Assembly (NCBI GenBank): GCA_004292955.1 | Contig: RDXX01000056.1 | Location: forward strand, 1-54,111 | Direction of reading: 5' to 3' | From: Oscillatoriales cyanobacterium | GTDB lineage: Bacteria > Cyanobacteriota > Cyanobacteriia > Cyanobacteriales > Microcoleaceae | Length of the DNA stretch: 54,111 bases | Shown here: piece after piece, positions 27,522 through 36,075 of the stretch | Layout of the letters: every line of letters starts with the position of its first letter | Numbering within the stretch: position 1 is the stretch's first letter | The notes under the pieces: generated by a model | The model's input: only the letters and a program-made list of their open reading frames with translations | The model's database searches: none | What the model was told of the DNA's origin: nothing | Program-made: the position numbers and the translations under genes

Positions 27522-28434
27522 TATATAGGTCTGCCACCGACTCAATTTGTCGAACTCCCAAGTCCGACCGCTTACCGGCTGCCGTCAAACATTAATTAAT
27601 TGTCTTGAATGCCTGTAGTTGTTGTTTTGAGTTGCTAGATTTAGTAAAATAGGACTTGCACAAAAGTGGTTTTACACGACGCTACGTATGCCGAGCGAGT
27701 GCAGCACAAGCAATCGACCTATAGACTAGAGTGCGTAAGTCTTGTAAAATCTGCTTGACTCTTAACTGCCAGATGCTGTATTGGCTGACAGTTTTGTGGG
27801 GTCTGGCAATTTGCTGGTTTTTGGAAAAAGCAATTCAAATGGCTTGGAAAAAGTCATTGTTGCACCCTTCATTTTTAATTTTTTAGACTGAAAGTTACAC
27901 CGAATAAATCTCGACTTCAACCCATAAATGAAGTGTTTAGCTAGTCGTGCTTGTCGCGCAATCGAACTGTTGCTAACTGTCAATATTATCAGCTTGGGTT
28001 GGTCGCCAGTCTATTCGAGAAATTACTGAATTTTGAAGTGCTTAATTGAGAATTTGTCATGGTTGATTTCACTGCTATTTCTGCCGATCCGAACGAACTG
28101 TAACCGGGGATTTATTGAGAATTATCTGAGAATTAGGCAAGACTTTATGAAATTAATTTATACATACCGAGAAAATACTTACAACAAGCGAGCGCGTGCT
28201 CTTACTTTGCTACATTGCATTCGGGGCGATCGTCCTGGGCTGTAAAAGCGATCGCACTCGGTCAACCGAGTGCCAGTTGCGTTCATGACGGGCGCATGAA
28301 TGCGGACATTTTTCCACAATGCGGAATTTTGTATGTTGAGTTGCCCTCACCGCATTAAGAAATACCCCAAACTAATGCAGTAATGCAGTAAGTGCGGCAA
28401 ACTTTTGCTTTGTCAGGTCGGGTATACACCAAGC
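27522..28434. other. Long spacer before the recombinase gene, no convincing gene
   Basis: Possible traces only. A minus-strand frame of about 33 codons (ATG near 27866, MTFSKPFELLFPKTSKLPDP) has a weak AAGG before it and matches nothing I know. On the plus strand, codons from 28333 encode a cysteine-rich leader (LSCPHRIKKYPKLMQ, stop, CSKCGKLLLC) in frame with the recombinase. It is interrupted by TAA at 28381, which may be a decayed zinc-finger N-terminus. The TAATGCAG there is doubled (28373-28388). HIP1 is at 28248. Confidence 0.4.
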
Positions 28435-29136
28435 ATGAAAATTGAGGGACACGGACAGGCGAAAATCCTTACCCAAGCGGAAATCGAACTGTTGTTTAAC
28501 GACGGTTTGCAGACTCATCGCGACCGCACGCTTTTCGGGGTTTGTCTCTACACCGCTTGCCGCGTGGCGGAAGCTTGTTCGCTGGAAGTCGTGGATATCT
28601 ACAGCGCGAAGGGCAATGTTCGACCGACAATCAACTTCCGCAAACACAACACCAAGGGCAAACTCCAAACCCGCACGATTCCCGTAATTGAGGACTTGCG
28701 ATCGCTCCTGACAGCTTGGAAACCCAATATCGGCAAAACTTACCTATTTCCCGGCCGCCACCGCTGCCATCATTGGCATCACCTACACTCAAACTCGGCG
28801 GATCGGATTTTGAGAGAAGCTTTCGAGCGCGTTGGCATCGAGGGCGCATCCACCCACAGCTTCCGCCGCACCGCCCTCACCCAGATGAGCAATGCCGGTA
28901 TCCCGCTGCGGGTAATTCAAGAAATTAGCGGCCACCGGAATCTCGAACAATTGCAGCGGTATTTGGAGGTAGAGCCGGAGCAAGTGCTCGGGGCGATCAC
29001 CAGTCTTTCGATGCTTTCCTACGCGGGAAAACGTGCATTTCCCCACGTACAGGATGAAAGGCTAGCTGCACCGTTACCTCCCGAGCAACTGTCACAAGCC
29101 CTAGCGGACGCGGCTGAAGAACTCCCAGATTGGTGA
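28435..29136 (+). CDS. Tyrosine recombinase (integrase family), catalytic core only
   Basis: This 233-aa protein has the full set of tyrosine recombinase residues. Arg43 is in TACRVAEACSL, a Lys is in the HNTKGKLQTR beta hairpin, His141 and Arg144 are in THSFRRTALT, His167 is in ISGHRNLEQ, and the nucleophile Tyr176 is in QRYLEV. These enzymes cut and rejoin DNA by a 3'-phosphotyrosine link. The N-terminal SAM-like core-binding domain normally found is missing: the protein opens almost directly at the catalytic domain (LTQAEIELLFNDGL). I use the ATG at 28435; a TTG at 28405 is in frame but follows a stop by only seven codons. A Cys-rich leader upstream may be a lost N-terminus. No attachment sites are evident, so its element is unclear. 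Confidence 0.88.
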   Translation: MKIEGHGQAKILTQAEIELLFNDGLQTHRDRTLFGVCLYTACRVAEACSLEVVDIYSAKGNVRPTINFRKHNTKGKLQTRTIPVIEDLRSLLTAWKPNIGKTYLFPGRHRCHHWHHLHSNSADRILREAFERVGIEGASTHSFRRTALTQMSNAGIPLRVIQEISGHRNLEQLQRYLEVEPEQVLGAITSLSMLSYAGKRAFPHVQDERLAAPLPPEQLSQALADAAEELPDW

Positions 29137-29250
29137 CGGTCGCTCTCAATCACAAGCCAGAAGCTCTCACCTTAGATTTGTTACAATCCTTACTTAATCA
29201 TGTGGAGCAGGTGCATCTACGAAAACCTGCTTGTAGGAGAATTGTTGGCG

Positions 29251-30156
29251 ATGTGGCTAAAATTTGGCGTTGCTCCCAGCGGCGAACTGGCGGGCATTGA
29301 TGAAGTTGTGCGCGGAAAAACTCAGCTAACTTGCCTCTACTGCGGAGGCTTCCTCACAGCAAAAAAGGGGTCGGTGAAAGAACATCACTTCGCGCACACT
29401 CTTGAGACTTGCAAGTTCGTCAGTCAGCGGATTAAGACCAAAGCTTTCCCCTCGCTGCCCCTCTACGATAATTTCAACGTGCAGCTTCCAGGTCAAGAAT
29501 TGGAACAATTGAAGGTGCTGTGGAAAGAGTACGGGGCACAGGATTACGCTATTCCCAAAGATTTGGTAAACTTTCGATGGCAGTTGAAGGGATTGCTAGA
29601 GTCGGAGGGCGATCGCATTTATCAATTCACTCACCTCGGCAAAATCCCAGTTGGTGCGCTTCCCTTGGCATTGTTCAACCGAGTCCAGGAACCCTTGCTG
29701 CTGTCGGAGTTGATGAAGTTAGAAGGCTCTGTAGAGATTGCTTTATCTGCGGGTTTATCTTGCTTGGAGGAACGGCGGGCTGATTTGCAGATTTATCGAT
29801 CGCAGCTTCGTCGGATTCTGGTGAACTCGCTCTATTTTCTGGAGGTCAAAGCGGACGGGAACTGCTTCTATAAAATTGGCGTTACCACTCGTCAGATTGA
29901 AGAAAGGATAACCGAAGTGCAGCGGGATGTGAGAGCGCATTACTCGGATGTCGCTGTCAACTTACTAGGATTGTGGGAACACCGGGGGAATGTGGAACTG
30001 TACTTCAAACACAGATACAAAGCGTTTAATTACCGCATTGGCAAGCTGACGGAGTATTTTGCGTTTCCCGATGTCAAGGTTGTGCTGAACGATCTGTACG
30101 GGATGGAACCCAAAATGCTGAGTGATGTTGAGTTGGATGCGATCGCTGGCTGCTGA
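29251..30156 (+). CDS. CoiA-like zinc-binding plus GIY-YIG/T5orf172-like nuclease domain protein
   Basis: The 301-aa protein begins with a zinc-site pattern seen at the start of CoiA-like competence proteins: Cys28-x2-Cys31 (LTCLYCGGFL), then EHHFAH (His46, His49) and Cys54. Residues about 190-270 have the order LYFLEVKADGNCFYKIGVTT...RITEVQRDVRAHY...WEHRGNVELYFKHRYKAF. This is the GIY-YIG-like T5orf172/MUG113 layout: a Y..K.G strand pair, an Arg helix and a late Glu. Start choice: ATG at 29251 with AGGAGA ten bases before it, rather than the ATG at 29200. It may handle or cut DNA, and it follows the recombinase gene on the same strand by about 110 bases. A joint role in DNA uptake or element movement is only a suggestion. 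Confidence 0.7.
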   Translation: MWLKFGVAPSGELAGIDEVVRGKTQLTCLYCGGFLTAKKGSVKEHHFAHTLETCKFVSQRIKTKAFPSLPLYDNFNVQLPGQELEQLKVLWKEYGAQDYAIPKDLVNFRWQLKGLLESEGDRIYQFTHLGKIPVGALPLALFNRVQEPLLLSELMKLEGSVEIALSAGLSCLEERRADLQIYRSQLRRILVNSLYFLEVKADGNCFYKIGVTTRQIEERITEVQRDVRAHYSDVAVNLLGLWEHRGNVELYFKHRYKAFNYRIGKLTEYFAFPDVKVVLNDLYGMEPKMLSDVELDAIAGC

Positions 30157-30304
30157 TATCAAATCTAGTTATAATTATGGAGAACTTTTCCGTATCTGCC
30201 ACAAAAATCAATGATAGGGGTACATTTGAGTAGCAAAGACTAGCTATGATTCAGTTTTGGGAAACATAAATCTTAAAAAACACAATTTACGCGATTTAGC
30301 TTTA

Positions 30305-32047
30305 ATGCAAAACTCCGACTCAATATCAAATAATATATCCGAGAACTATGTAGAACTGGTGGAGTCAGCTAATCTTTTACTGTCCGAGGGTGAGTTAGAG
30401 GGTAGCATTGTTCTATTTGAACGAGCAAATACGCTAGCAGAAGAGGCTGGAGAGTTTATTCAGCAAAGTGCCATCCTCAACAATTTAGCCTTAGTTCAAG
30501 ATCGCTTTGGTTTGGCTCTTGCAGCTCGCGATACCTTGCAACGCTCCTTAAAAATTTTACAGCGCACTAATGCCCGGAATGAACATTATATTTTGAATAA
30601 TTTGGGTCTGATTGAACGTAATTTAGGTAATTTACATTCAGCTAAACAATATTACCAAAATGCCTTTCAAATTGTTGAATCCCTTCAGGGTGAAAACTTG
30701 GACTGTCAAGTGGCAATAGCTCAGTCGCTGACAAATCTGGGGCTGGTCTGTAAAGACTTAAGTCAGCTTACAGAAGCACGAGCCTATTTAGCAAAAGCAT
30801 TAAAATTGCTAGAAGATTCGAGAGTGGAGTCATTTTTATGTACCCAAGAAGAAGAAAACGAATGTAGCTATGTGGCTAACGTTCTTTCTGCTTTAGCGCT
30901 GACCCAGGAAAAACTCAACGATATTGAAGGTGCCCGCAACTATTACCTCAAAGCGCGAGATGCCTATGAACGGGCCCAAGATTATGAAAATGAAGCTATA
31001 ACCCTGCACAACCTCGGTCAATTGTGCGACAACCAAAATAAATTGCTGGATGCACTAGAATATTACTTTCAGTCTTTAACTATCAATCTGGCATACGACT
31101 ATAAATTGGGATTGGCAGAGAATCTAAGTGCTATTGCTGCTTTAATATGCAATGCCAACCAAATTCAGCCAAATCTGAATCATCTCCCTGACATTGATAT
31201 TAATTTTTCCGACATTATCTCGGCCTGGGTGCAACAGGTGAAAGAGGTTTTGGCGGATAGCAACCCCTCAGCACCGACAGCATTACTGAGTCTAATAATT
31301 GCTTTGGCTCAAACGAATAGCATTGACCAAATGCGTTTGCTTTACGAGCACATCCTCAGTTTGCATCAAGAAATCGGCTACCGTTTGGGGCAGGTAAAAA
31401 CTTTAGTTGACCAGGCGCTCCTCAATAGAGATGCCGAAGAACTCGACCAATCGGAGCAGAATTTAACTGACGCGCTGGTACTGGCTGAAGAAATAGCGGC
31501 TCCTGACGTTCTCTACGACATCTATTTTGAACGGGGCGACATACGCATGATGGCGGGTGCAGTCTCGCAAGCCATCGAGGACTACGCAGCAGCGGTGGAT
31601 GCCGCCGAATCTATTCGAGCCAACCTATTGTTGGAAGAAGAAGCGCTGGATTATTTTGCTTGGCCTAACTTGGCTGCCTACGACCGACTCGTCCGCATTG
31701 AGGCCCGTCTGAATCATTCCAAACAAGCGCTTCTCTGGGCTGAAACGGCAAAGTCGCGCGAGTTTCTGCGCCGGTTACGACTGAGCGGTGTGACGCGATC
31801 GCACGGAGTTTCGGAGGAGTTAACAGACCGAGAAATGCAGCTAATGACTCAATTGCATCAAGCGGCAGAGGCACTTAAAACTGTTGGCGAACCAGATCGG
31901 TTGAGCGCACTCAGAAACTATGAAATAGCAGAACAAGCTCTGCGACAAGTTTGGGATGAAATTGAACTGTTTGCGCCAGAATATATAGCTCTGCGTCAAG
32001 GGAAGTCGGTTTCTTGGGAAGAATTGCAACGGTGCCTGCAAGTATGA
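30305..32047 (+). CDS. TPR-repeat protein, CHAT-less partner of the downstream protease
   Basis: This protein of about 580 aa is mainly tetratricopeptide repeats of 34-42 residues (for example AILNNLALVQDRFG, ILNNLGLIERNLGN, AITLHNLGQLCDNQNKL). The last 150 residues, with KSREFLRRLRLSG and EYIALRQGKSVSWEELQRCL, correspond to the linker that in TPR-CHAT proteins leads straight into the protease. Here the protein stops exactly at that point. Its TGA overlaps the ATG of the next gene (ATGA at 32044-32047), so the two are coupled. TPR arrays bind protein ligands, so this may be a sensor or regulatory subunit for the adjacent TPR-CHAT protease. It may instead be the remnant of a duplicated TPR-CHAT gene that lost its protease. 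I prefer the ATG at 30305 over a TTG at 30257. Confidence 0.8.
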   Translation: MQNSDSISNNISENYVELVESANLLLSEGELEGSIVLFERANTLAEEAGEFIQQSAILNNLALVQDRFGLALAARDTLQRSLKILQRTNARNEHYILNNLGLIERNLGNLHSAKQYYQNAFQIVESLQGENLDCQVAIAQSLTNLGLVCKDLSQLTEARAYLAKALKLLEDSRVESFLCTQEEENECSYVANVLSALALTQEKLNDIEGARNYYLKARDAYERAQDYENEAITLHNLGQLCDNQNKLLDALEYYFQSLTINLAYDYKLGLAENLSAIAALICNANQIQPNLNHLPDIDINFSDIISAWVQQVKEVLADSNPSAPTALLSLIIALAQTNSIDQMRLLYEHILSLHQEIGYRLGQVKTLVDQALLNRDAEELDQSEQNLTDALVLAEEIAAPDVLYDIYFERGDIRMMAGAVSQAIEDYAAAVDAAESIRANLLLEEEALDYFAWPNLAAYDRLVRIEARLNHSKQALLWAETAKSREFLRRLRLSGVTRSHGVSEELTDREMQLMTQLHQAAEALKTVGEPDRLSALRNYEIAEQALRQVWDEIELFAPEYIALRQGKSVSWEELQRCLQV

Positions 32048-33825
32048 CCGATAACATCGAGCTAAATTATCTGGATGCTTTGTGGCCAGCATTTGAAGAA
32101 GCCTTAGCAAAAGGTATGCAGCTCTCTCACCATGCCATTCATCACTTGCTGAGTATGGCTGGGGAGTTGAGCAATCAAAACGATTGGGACAGAGCGTGGC
32201 GAGCTTTCTGTATTGCTCGGCAATTTGTCAAGCGATCTGGCGATAGCGATTTGTTGGCGCAAGTAGCTTCGCAGCGCGCCTTTCTCTATTACCAGTGGGG
32301 TGATTTGCAAGGAGCAGCTCTGGCGTGGGAAGAAGCGCTGGCACGTTTTAGACAACTCGACCGAACCCAAAGTATCGCCAACAGTCACTCGAATCTAGGC
32401 ATTATTTACAGGTCTTTAGGCGAGATGCACAAAGCCGAAATGCACTTAAGACGGGCATTAGTGTTTTTTCGCGCTTTGGAAGATCGGGTAGGGAAAGTTT
32501 CTGTTTTGAGCAATTTGAGCGTGGTTTGCAAGAGTTCAGGAAAGACTGAGGAAGCACTGGGTTTTGGCGAGCAAGCTTTAGACCTTTGCCGACTACTTCA
32601 AGATAAAAAAAGTGAAGCTGGCTGTCTGGATAATTTTGCTAGTTTAATCCTAACTCTCGGAGACTCCAACCGCGCCCTTGCTTGCAGGCACGAAGCACTG
32701 TTCCTGTGGAAGGCATTAGGAGAGCGTCGAGAAGAAGCCATGACTCTAAATAATTTGGGTATTATTTACCAAATCCGGGGAGATGTTGGTCAAGCTCAAA
32801 ATTGCTTTAACGAAGCTTTAGAATTGCATCTGAGTTTGGGAAAAGACCGCTCTACTCCCAGAAATCAGGGCAATCGTGCCACAGTTCTCGTTAACCTAGG
32901 ACTCCTCTATCGCGATACAGGCGAATTGTCTCGCGCGCGCGCGCACTTGGAAGAAGCTTTGATAATTTATCAGCAAATCGGTTGGTTCAGAAACATTATA
33001 ACAACGCTCGACATTCTGGCTCTGGTTCATCAATCTCTCGGCGATCTAACAACTGCCTTGGCTTGCACGAACAAAGCTCTGGAGATGGCGCAGACCGGAG
33101 GCTACCGCAGTACCGAAGCGCATTTGTGGGGCAATCAAGGCTTGATTTATCAGTCTTTGGAAAGGCTGGATGACGCTCTCAAGTGTTACGAACGAGCGCT
33201 AGTTCTGCACAAAGAATGCAACGACCAATTGGGTCTGCTGGCAGCATTAATAAATATAGGAAGTATCAATCGTCTTGAGAAACGTTTTAAGGAGGCTCGA
33301 ATCTCTCATCTAGAATCCCTAGAAATCGCTCGTTCTTTGGAATATAAAGAAGGTCTAGCTTACAATTTAGCGAGTTTAGCATTGATTTACAATCAACTCA
33401 CTGATTTTTCAACAGCATTAGACTATCAAGAACAGGCATTATCGGTTGCTAAAAGCATTCAGCATCCCGAACTTATATGGCAGATTCGATACAGTCGAAG
33501 CGAGACTTATCGGGGTCTAGAGCAAATTATAAATGCTGTAGCAGAACTCAAAAAAGCTGTGATAATTATTGAAAGAGTGCGTCGCCGTCTGAGACGAGAT
33601 GAGGAGCGGTTGAGCTTTTTCGGCGCACCCAAAGGAAATGTTTACGCTCTGCTAATTGCGATACTTCACGACTATTTAAAACGAGATAATGAAGCGTTAG
33701 AGTATGTAGAGCGTTCGCGTTCGCGGGCATTCTTGGATGTACTCGAAGCTAGAGGGCTGACTTTACCAGAGGGCGGTGAGGGAGAACCGCTACGATTTCA
33801 GGAATTGGTGGGACTGCTATGCTGA
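32044..33825 (+). CDS. TPR part of a TPR-CHAT protease, interrupted at its 3' end
   Basis: This 593-aa product is almost entirely TPR repeats about 40 residues long (SNLGIIYRSLGEMHKAEMHL, VNLGLLYRDTGELSRARAHL, GNQGLIYQSLERLDDALKCY). It is followed by the pre-CHAT linker RRRLRRDEERLSFFG and EYVERSRSRAFLDVLEARG. That linker ends at EPLRFQELVGLL and then meets a stop. In intact relatives, such as the 1069-aa protein encoded at 47750-50959, this linker continues into CHAT. The missing CHAT domain is encoded 315 bases downstream, so the gene appears interrupted. The start ATG at 32044 overlaps the previous stop; the frame also opens earlier at 32014, but coupling favours 32044. Confidence 0.8.
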   Translation: MTDNIELNYLDALWPAFEEALAKGMQLSHHAIHHLLSMAGELSNQNDWDRAWRAFCIARQFVKRSGDSDLLAQVASQRAFLYYQWGDLQGAALAWEEALARFRQLDRTQSIANSHSNLGIIYRSLGEMHKAEMHLRRALVFFRALEDRVGKVSVLSNLSVVCKSSGKTEEALGFGEQALDLCRLLQDKKSEAGCLDNFASLILTLGDSNRALACRHEALFLWKALGERREEAMTLNNLGIIYQIRGDVGQAQNCFNEALELHLSLGKDRSTPRNQGNRATVLVNLGLLYRDTGELSRARAHLEEALIIYQQIGWFRNIITTLDILALVHQSLGDLTTALACTNKALEMAQTGGYRSTEAHLWGNQGLIYQSLERLDDALKCYERALVLHKECNDQLGLLAALINIGSINRLEKRFKEARISHLESLEIARSLEYKEGLAYNLASLALIYNQLTDFSTALDYQEQALSVAKSIQHPELIWQIRYSRSETYRGLEQIINAVAELKKAVIIIERVRRRLRRDEERLSFFGAPKGNVYALLIAILHDYLKRDNEALEYVERSRSRAFLDVLEARGLTLPEGGEGEPLRFQELVGLLC

Positions 33826-34140
33826 AAGCTCTACCTTAAGGAACTGGGGCAATGCTAGCGTGCTTTGGGTCGAACTCAGCCGATGCAGCCACGCGCGCCT
33901 TACTTGCGAAAATCTGAGGACTATTTCCCTCATCTGATCGCACCCTTAAAGGTAATGCTGAATCTGGCTGGAAATGTTACGATACTGCTGGAGCGGATGA
34001 GAGGAATGCCTATAAAAACTCTCCCCGCATAGATTTTTTGGAAGGATGTTGAATTCTGTATCAGAACGAAAGCCTCCCCAAACATTAAGCTACATTAATC
34101 TGTGACGCGGTTTTTCCGTGGAATTAGATGACAGAAAAGC
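33826..34140 (+). mobile_element. Insert splitting the TPR-CHAT gene, probably a group II intron domain I remnant
   Basis: This 315-base non-coding stretch sits where protein sequence should be continuous: FQELVGLL before, and FAASPESLHQ-PTKRVILAEYF after. Its sequence is GC-richer and more structured than its surroundings. It contains GAAAGCTCTACC near its left end, then GGCTGGAAATGTTACG, GAACGAAAGCCTCC and CGCGGTTTTTCCG. I associate these blocks with the 5' (domain I) part of cyanobacterial group II introns. No domain V and no maturase are present, so it could not splice. The family call rests on memory of such introns; that something interrupts the gene is the stronger claim. Confidence 0.5.
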
Positions 34141-35466
34141 TTGTTTGCTGCATCACCTGAATCATTACACCAAATGCCTACTAAGCGCGTCATCTTAGCT
34201 GAATACTTCACTGTCGAAGACCGTACCCTACTTTTTATAGTCCGCGATGACTTTAAAGAACCAGAGGTTATCGAAATTCCGGTGGGAACTGAAGCCATCC
34301 AACAAATTGTCATCAAGCATTTTCAGGCGGAAAGAAACGCAGCAGGTCAGGTAGTCAAATCAACAAAAGATAAGGTATTGAATTTGGATGAAGCGGTCTA
34401 TCAGTCCTTCTTCGCACCTTTCGTCGCACCGTTGGTGTCCAACTCGTCCCAGGGGGACATAATGACAGAAGAAGGCGACATTATCTGGTTGGTGCCGCAC
34501 AACTTTCTCCACTACCTGCCTTTGCACGCCCTGCAAGTGGAGGGTCGCTACTTGATCGAGCGCAACCCGGTCTGCTACACCCCCAGTGCTTCCGTGATGA
34601 AATACTGCCACGCCAAGCGCAAAAACAGGCGAGAGAAGGCATTGATTCTGGCAGATTCTTGTTCGGATAGGTTGCATACTCAAGAACAAGGCATCGCAAT
34701 TAAACAACTTTTTCAGCCTGATGCTGAACTGTACATCGGGAACGAGGTCACCAAGGATTTACTGGTGCAAAAGCTTCAACAATCCAAAGCTGACATCGAC
34801 ATCCTGCACATTGCTTGTCACGGGGAATTTAATGCAGTTGAGGCTTTAAAGTCGGGCATCCAGTTGGCGCAAGAAGAAAAATTGACGGCAGAGGAAATAT
34901 TAGGCTTGGATCTCAACCTGGATTTAGTCACTCTCAGCGCTTGTGAAAGCGGCATCAATGCTAATAAACCAGGAGATGAACTCATAGGACTGACTCGCGC
35001 CCTAATTTATGCAGGAACGCCTTCAGTAGTCGTCAGTTTGTGGGAGGTGGATCAGATTTCTACTAGCATCTTAATGAGTAAGTTTTACCAAAAGTTAAAA
35101 GATAGAGCTAATAAAGCGGAAGCTTTACAGCAAGCACAAATTGAGTTGCGGAATATGACGGCTCAAGATGTAATCGATTATTGCGTAGCAGCCAAAAAGC
35201 GATTGAATAACCCCATTGCTCGACTATTATTGGATTTTAATATTGCAGATATGCGCCAGAACGCTAGGGATTTTGAGGGAGCAGTCAACGATTACAATCG
35301 CTTACTTCAAGAAACAGAAAAATCCAGCAAAGAGTACGAACAAATGCTAACAGCGCTGGAAGCGTGTGAGTTTGTTCTTGACCCCCTACCTGTGGATTAT
35401 CAGAGAGCAGTTTACGACCATCTTTACTACTGGTCACCATTTATCTTAGTAGGCGATTGGAGATGA
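34141..35466 (+). CDS. CHAT-domain caspase-like protease, 3' part of the split TPR-CHAT gene
   Basis: CHAT domains are caspase-fold cysteine proteases. Counting from the TTG at 34141, the catalytic His227 is in ILHIACHGEF and Cys268 in VTLSACESG, both in their usual strand-end positions. Supporting motifs are the RTLLFIVRDD strand, WLVPHNFLHYLPLHAL, GLTRALIYAGTPSVVVSLWEV and, near the end, YYWSPFILVGDW, which closes CHAT domains. Residues about 345-420 carry an inserted helical piece. There is no good ribosome binding site for the TTG or for the first ATG (34174), as expected if this was once the C-terminal half of the TPR protein encoded just upstream. Both catalytic residues are intact, so it could still be active if translated. 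Likely targets could be its own operon partners. Confidence 0.85.
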   Translation: MFAASPESLHQMPTKRVILAEYFTVEDRTLLFIVRDDFKEPEVIEIPVGTEAIQQIVIKHFQAERNAAGQVVKSTKDKVLNLDEAVYQSFFAPFVAPLVSNSSQGDIMTEEGDIIWLVPHNFLHYLPLHALQVEGRYLIERNPVCYTPSASVMKYCHAKRKNRREKALILADSCSDRLHTQEQGIAIKQLFQPDAELYIGNEVTKDLLVQKLQQSKADIDILHIACHGEFNAVEALKSGIQLAQEEKLTAEEILGLDLNLDLVTLSACESGINANKPGDELIGLTRALIYAGTPSVVVSLWEVDQISTSILMSKFYQKLKDRANKAEALQQAQIELRNMTAQDVIDYCVAAKKRLNNPIARLLLDFNIADMRQNARDFEGAVNDYNRLLQETEKSSKEYEQMLTALEACEFVLDPLPVDYQRAVYDHLYYWSPFILVGDWR

Positions 35467-35470
35467 TTTT

Positions 35471-36061
35471 ATGAGTCCGTTTAATAACTACGTGATAAGG
35501 ACAATCCAGAGCCTCTCTGGCAGTATGCAGCCAACAGAGGCAATAGCTGCACTGCAAGCTGCTAATGCTAGCCACGGGGTCGTTATAGATGAGCAAGGAG
35601 TTCCGGCAGCGCTGGTCGTAGCTGAGGATTTAGAGCAAGCCACCAGTCGGGGAGCGCCCTTTCTGCTGCATCCCCTATCAACCCTACCTCCAGTTGTAAT
35701 CGTGGGCAGTAAGGCATCTATGCAAGATTTAGTCATTAGGGATACAACGCTGAAATCATTTATTGCGGGAGCCAGGGGAGCGGTCGTCTTGGGTGATGAG
35801 GGCATTTTTGGTATTGTTCCTATCCGAACAATCAAACAATTTCAGGGAACGAGCCAGGTGCAGGTAGGCGGTGGAACGCTAGGGCTTTCTGCCAGAATGG
35901 GAGATATGGTGTTGGCCGGTGAGCGCACCACACCTTTGTGTCGGGTTATGTGTGCTGAATGCGGTTTCATCAATGAGTTGCTTTTTCTCGACAGGAGAAA
36001 CCTACCCCCTTGCCAAAATACTGACACCAACGTGCCACCTCATACTTTGAAACTTCGCTAA
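35471..36061 (+). CDS. CBS-like domain protein with C-terminal zinc ribbon
   Basis: The 196-aa protein begins four bases after the CHAT stop with GGAG upstream, so it is in the same operon. Residues 15-125 show two CBS-like halves: PTEAIAALQAANASHGVVID, GVPAALVVAEDL, then SMQDLVIRDTTLKSFIAGARGAVVLGDEGIFGIVPI. That is the repeated helix-strand pattern of a Bateman pair, which usually binds adenine nucleotides. The C-terminus has four cysteines (CRVMCAECGFINELL and PPCQN), a small zinc-binding knuckle. It could report a nucleotide or metal state to the protease. The family match is moderate and the role is inferred from position. Confidence 0.6.
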   Translation: MSPFNNYVIRTIQSLSGSMQPTEAIAALQAANASHGVVIDEQGVPAALVVAEDLEQATSRGAPFLLHPLSTLPPVVIVGSKASMQDLVIRDTTLKSFIAGARGAVVLGDEGIFGIVPIRTIKQFQGTSQVQVGGGTLGLSARMGDMVLAGERTTPLCRVMCAECGFINELLFLDRRNLPPCQNTDTNVPPHTLKLR

Positions 36062-36075
36062 ACCGGAATACTGGA

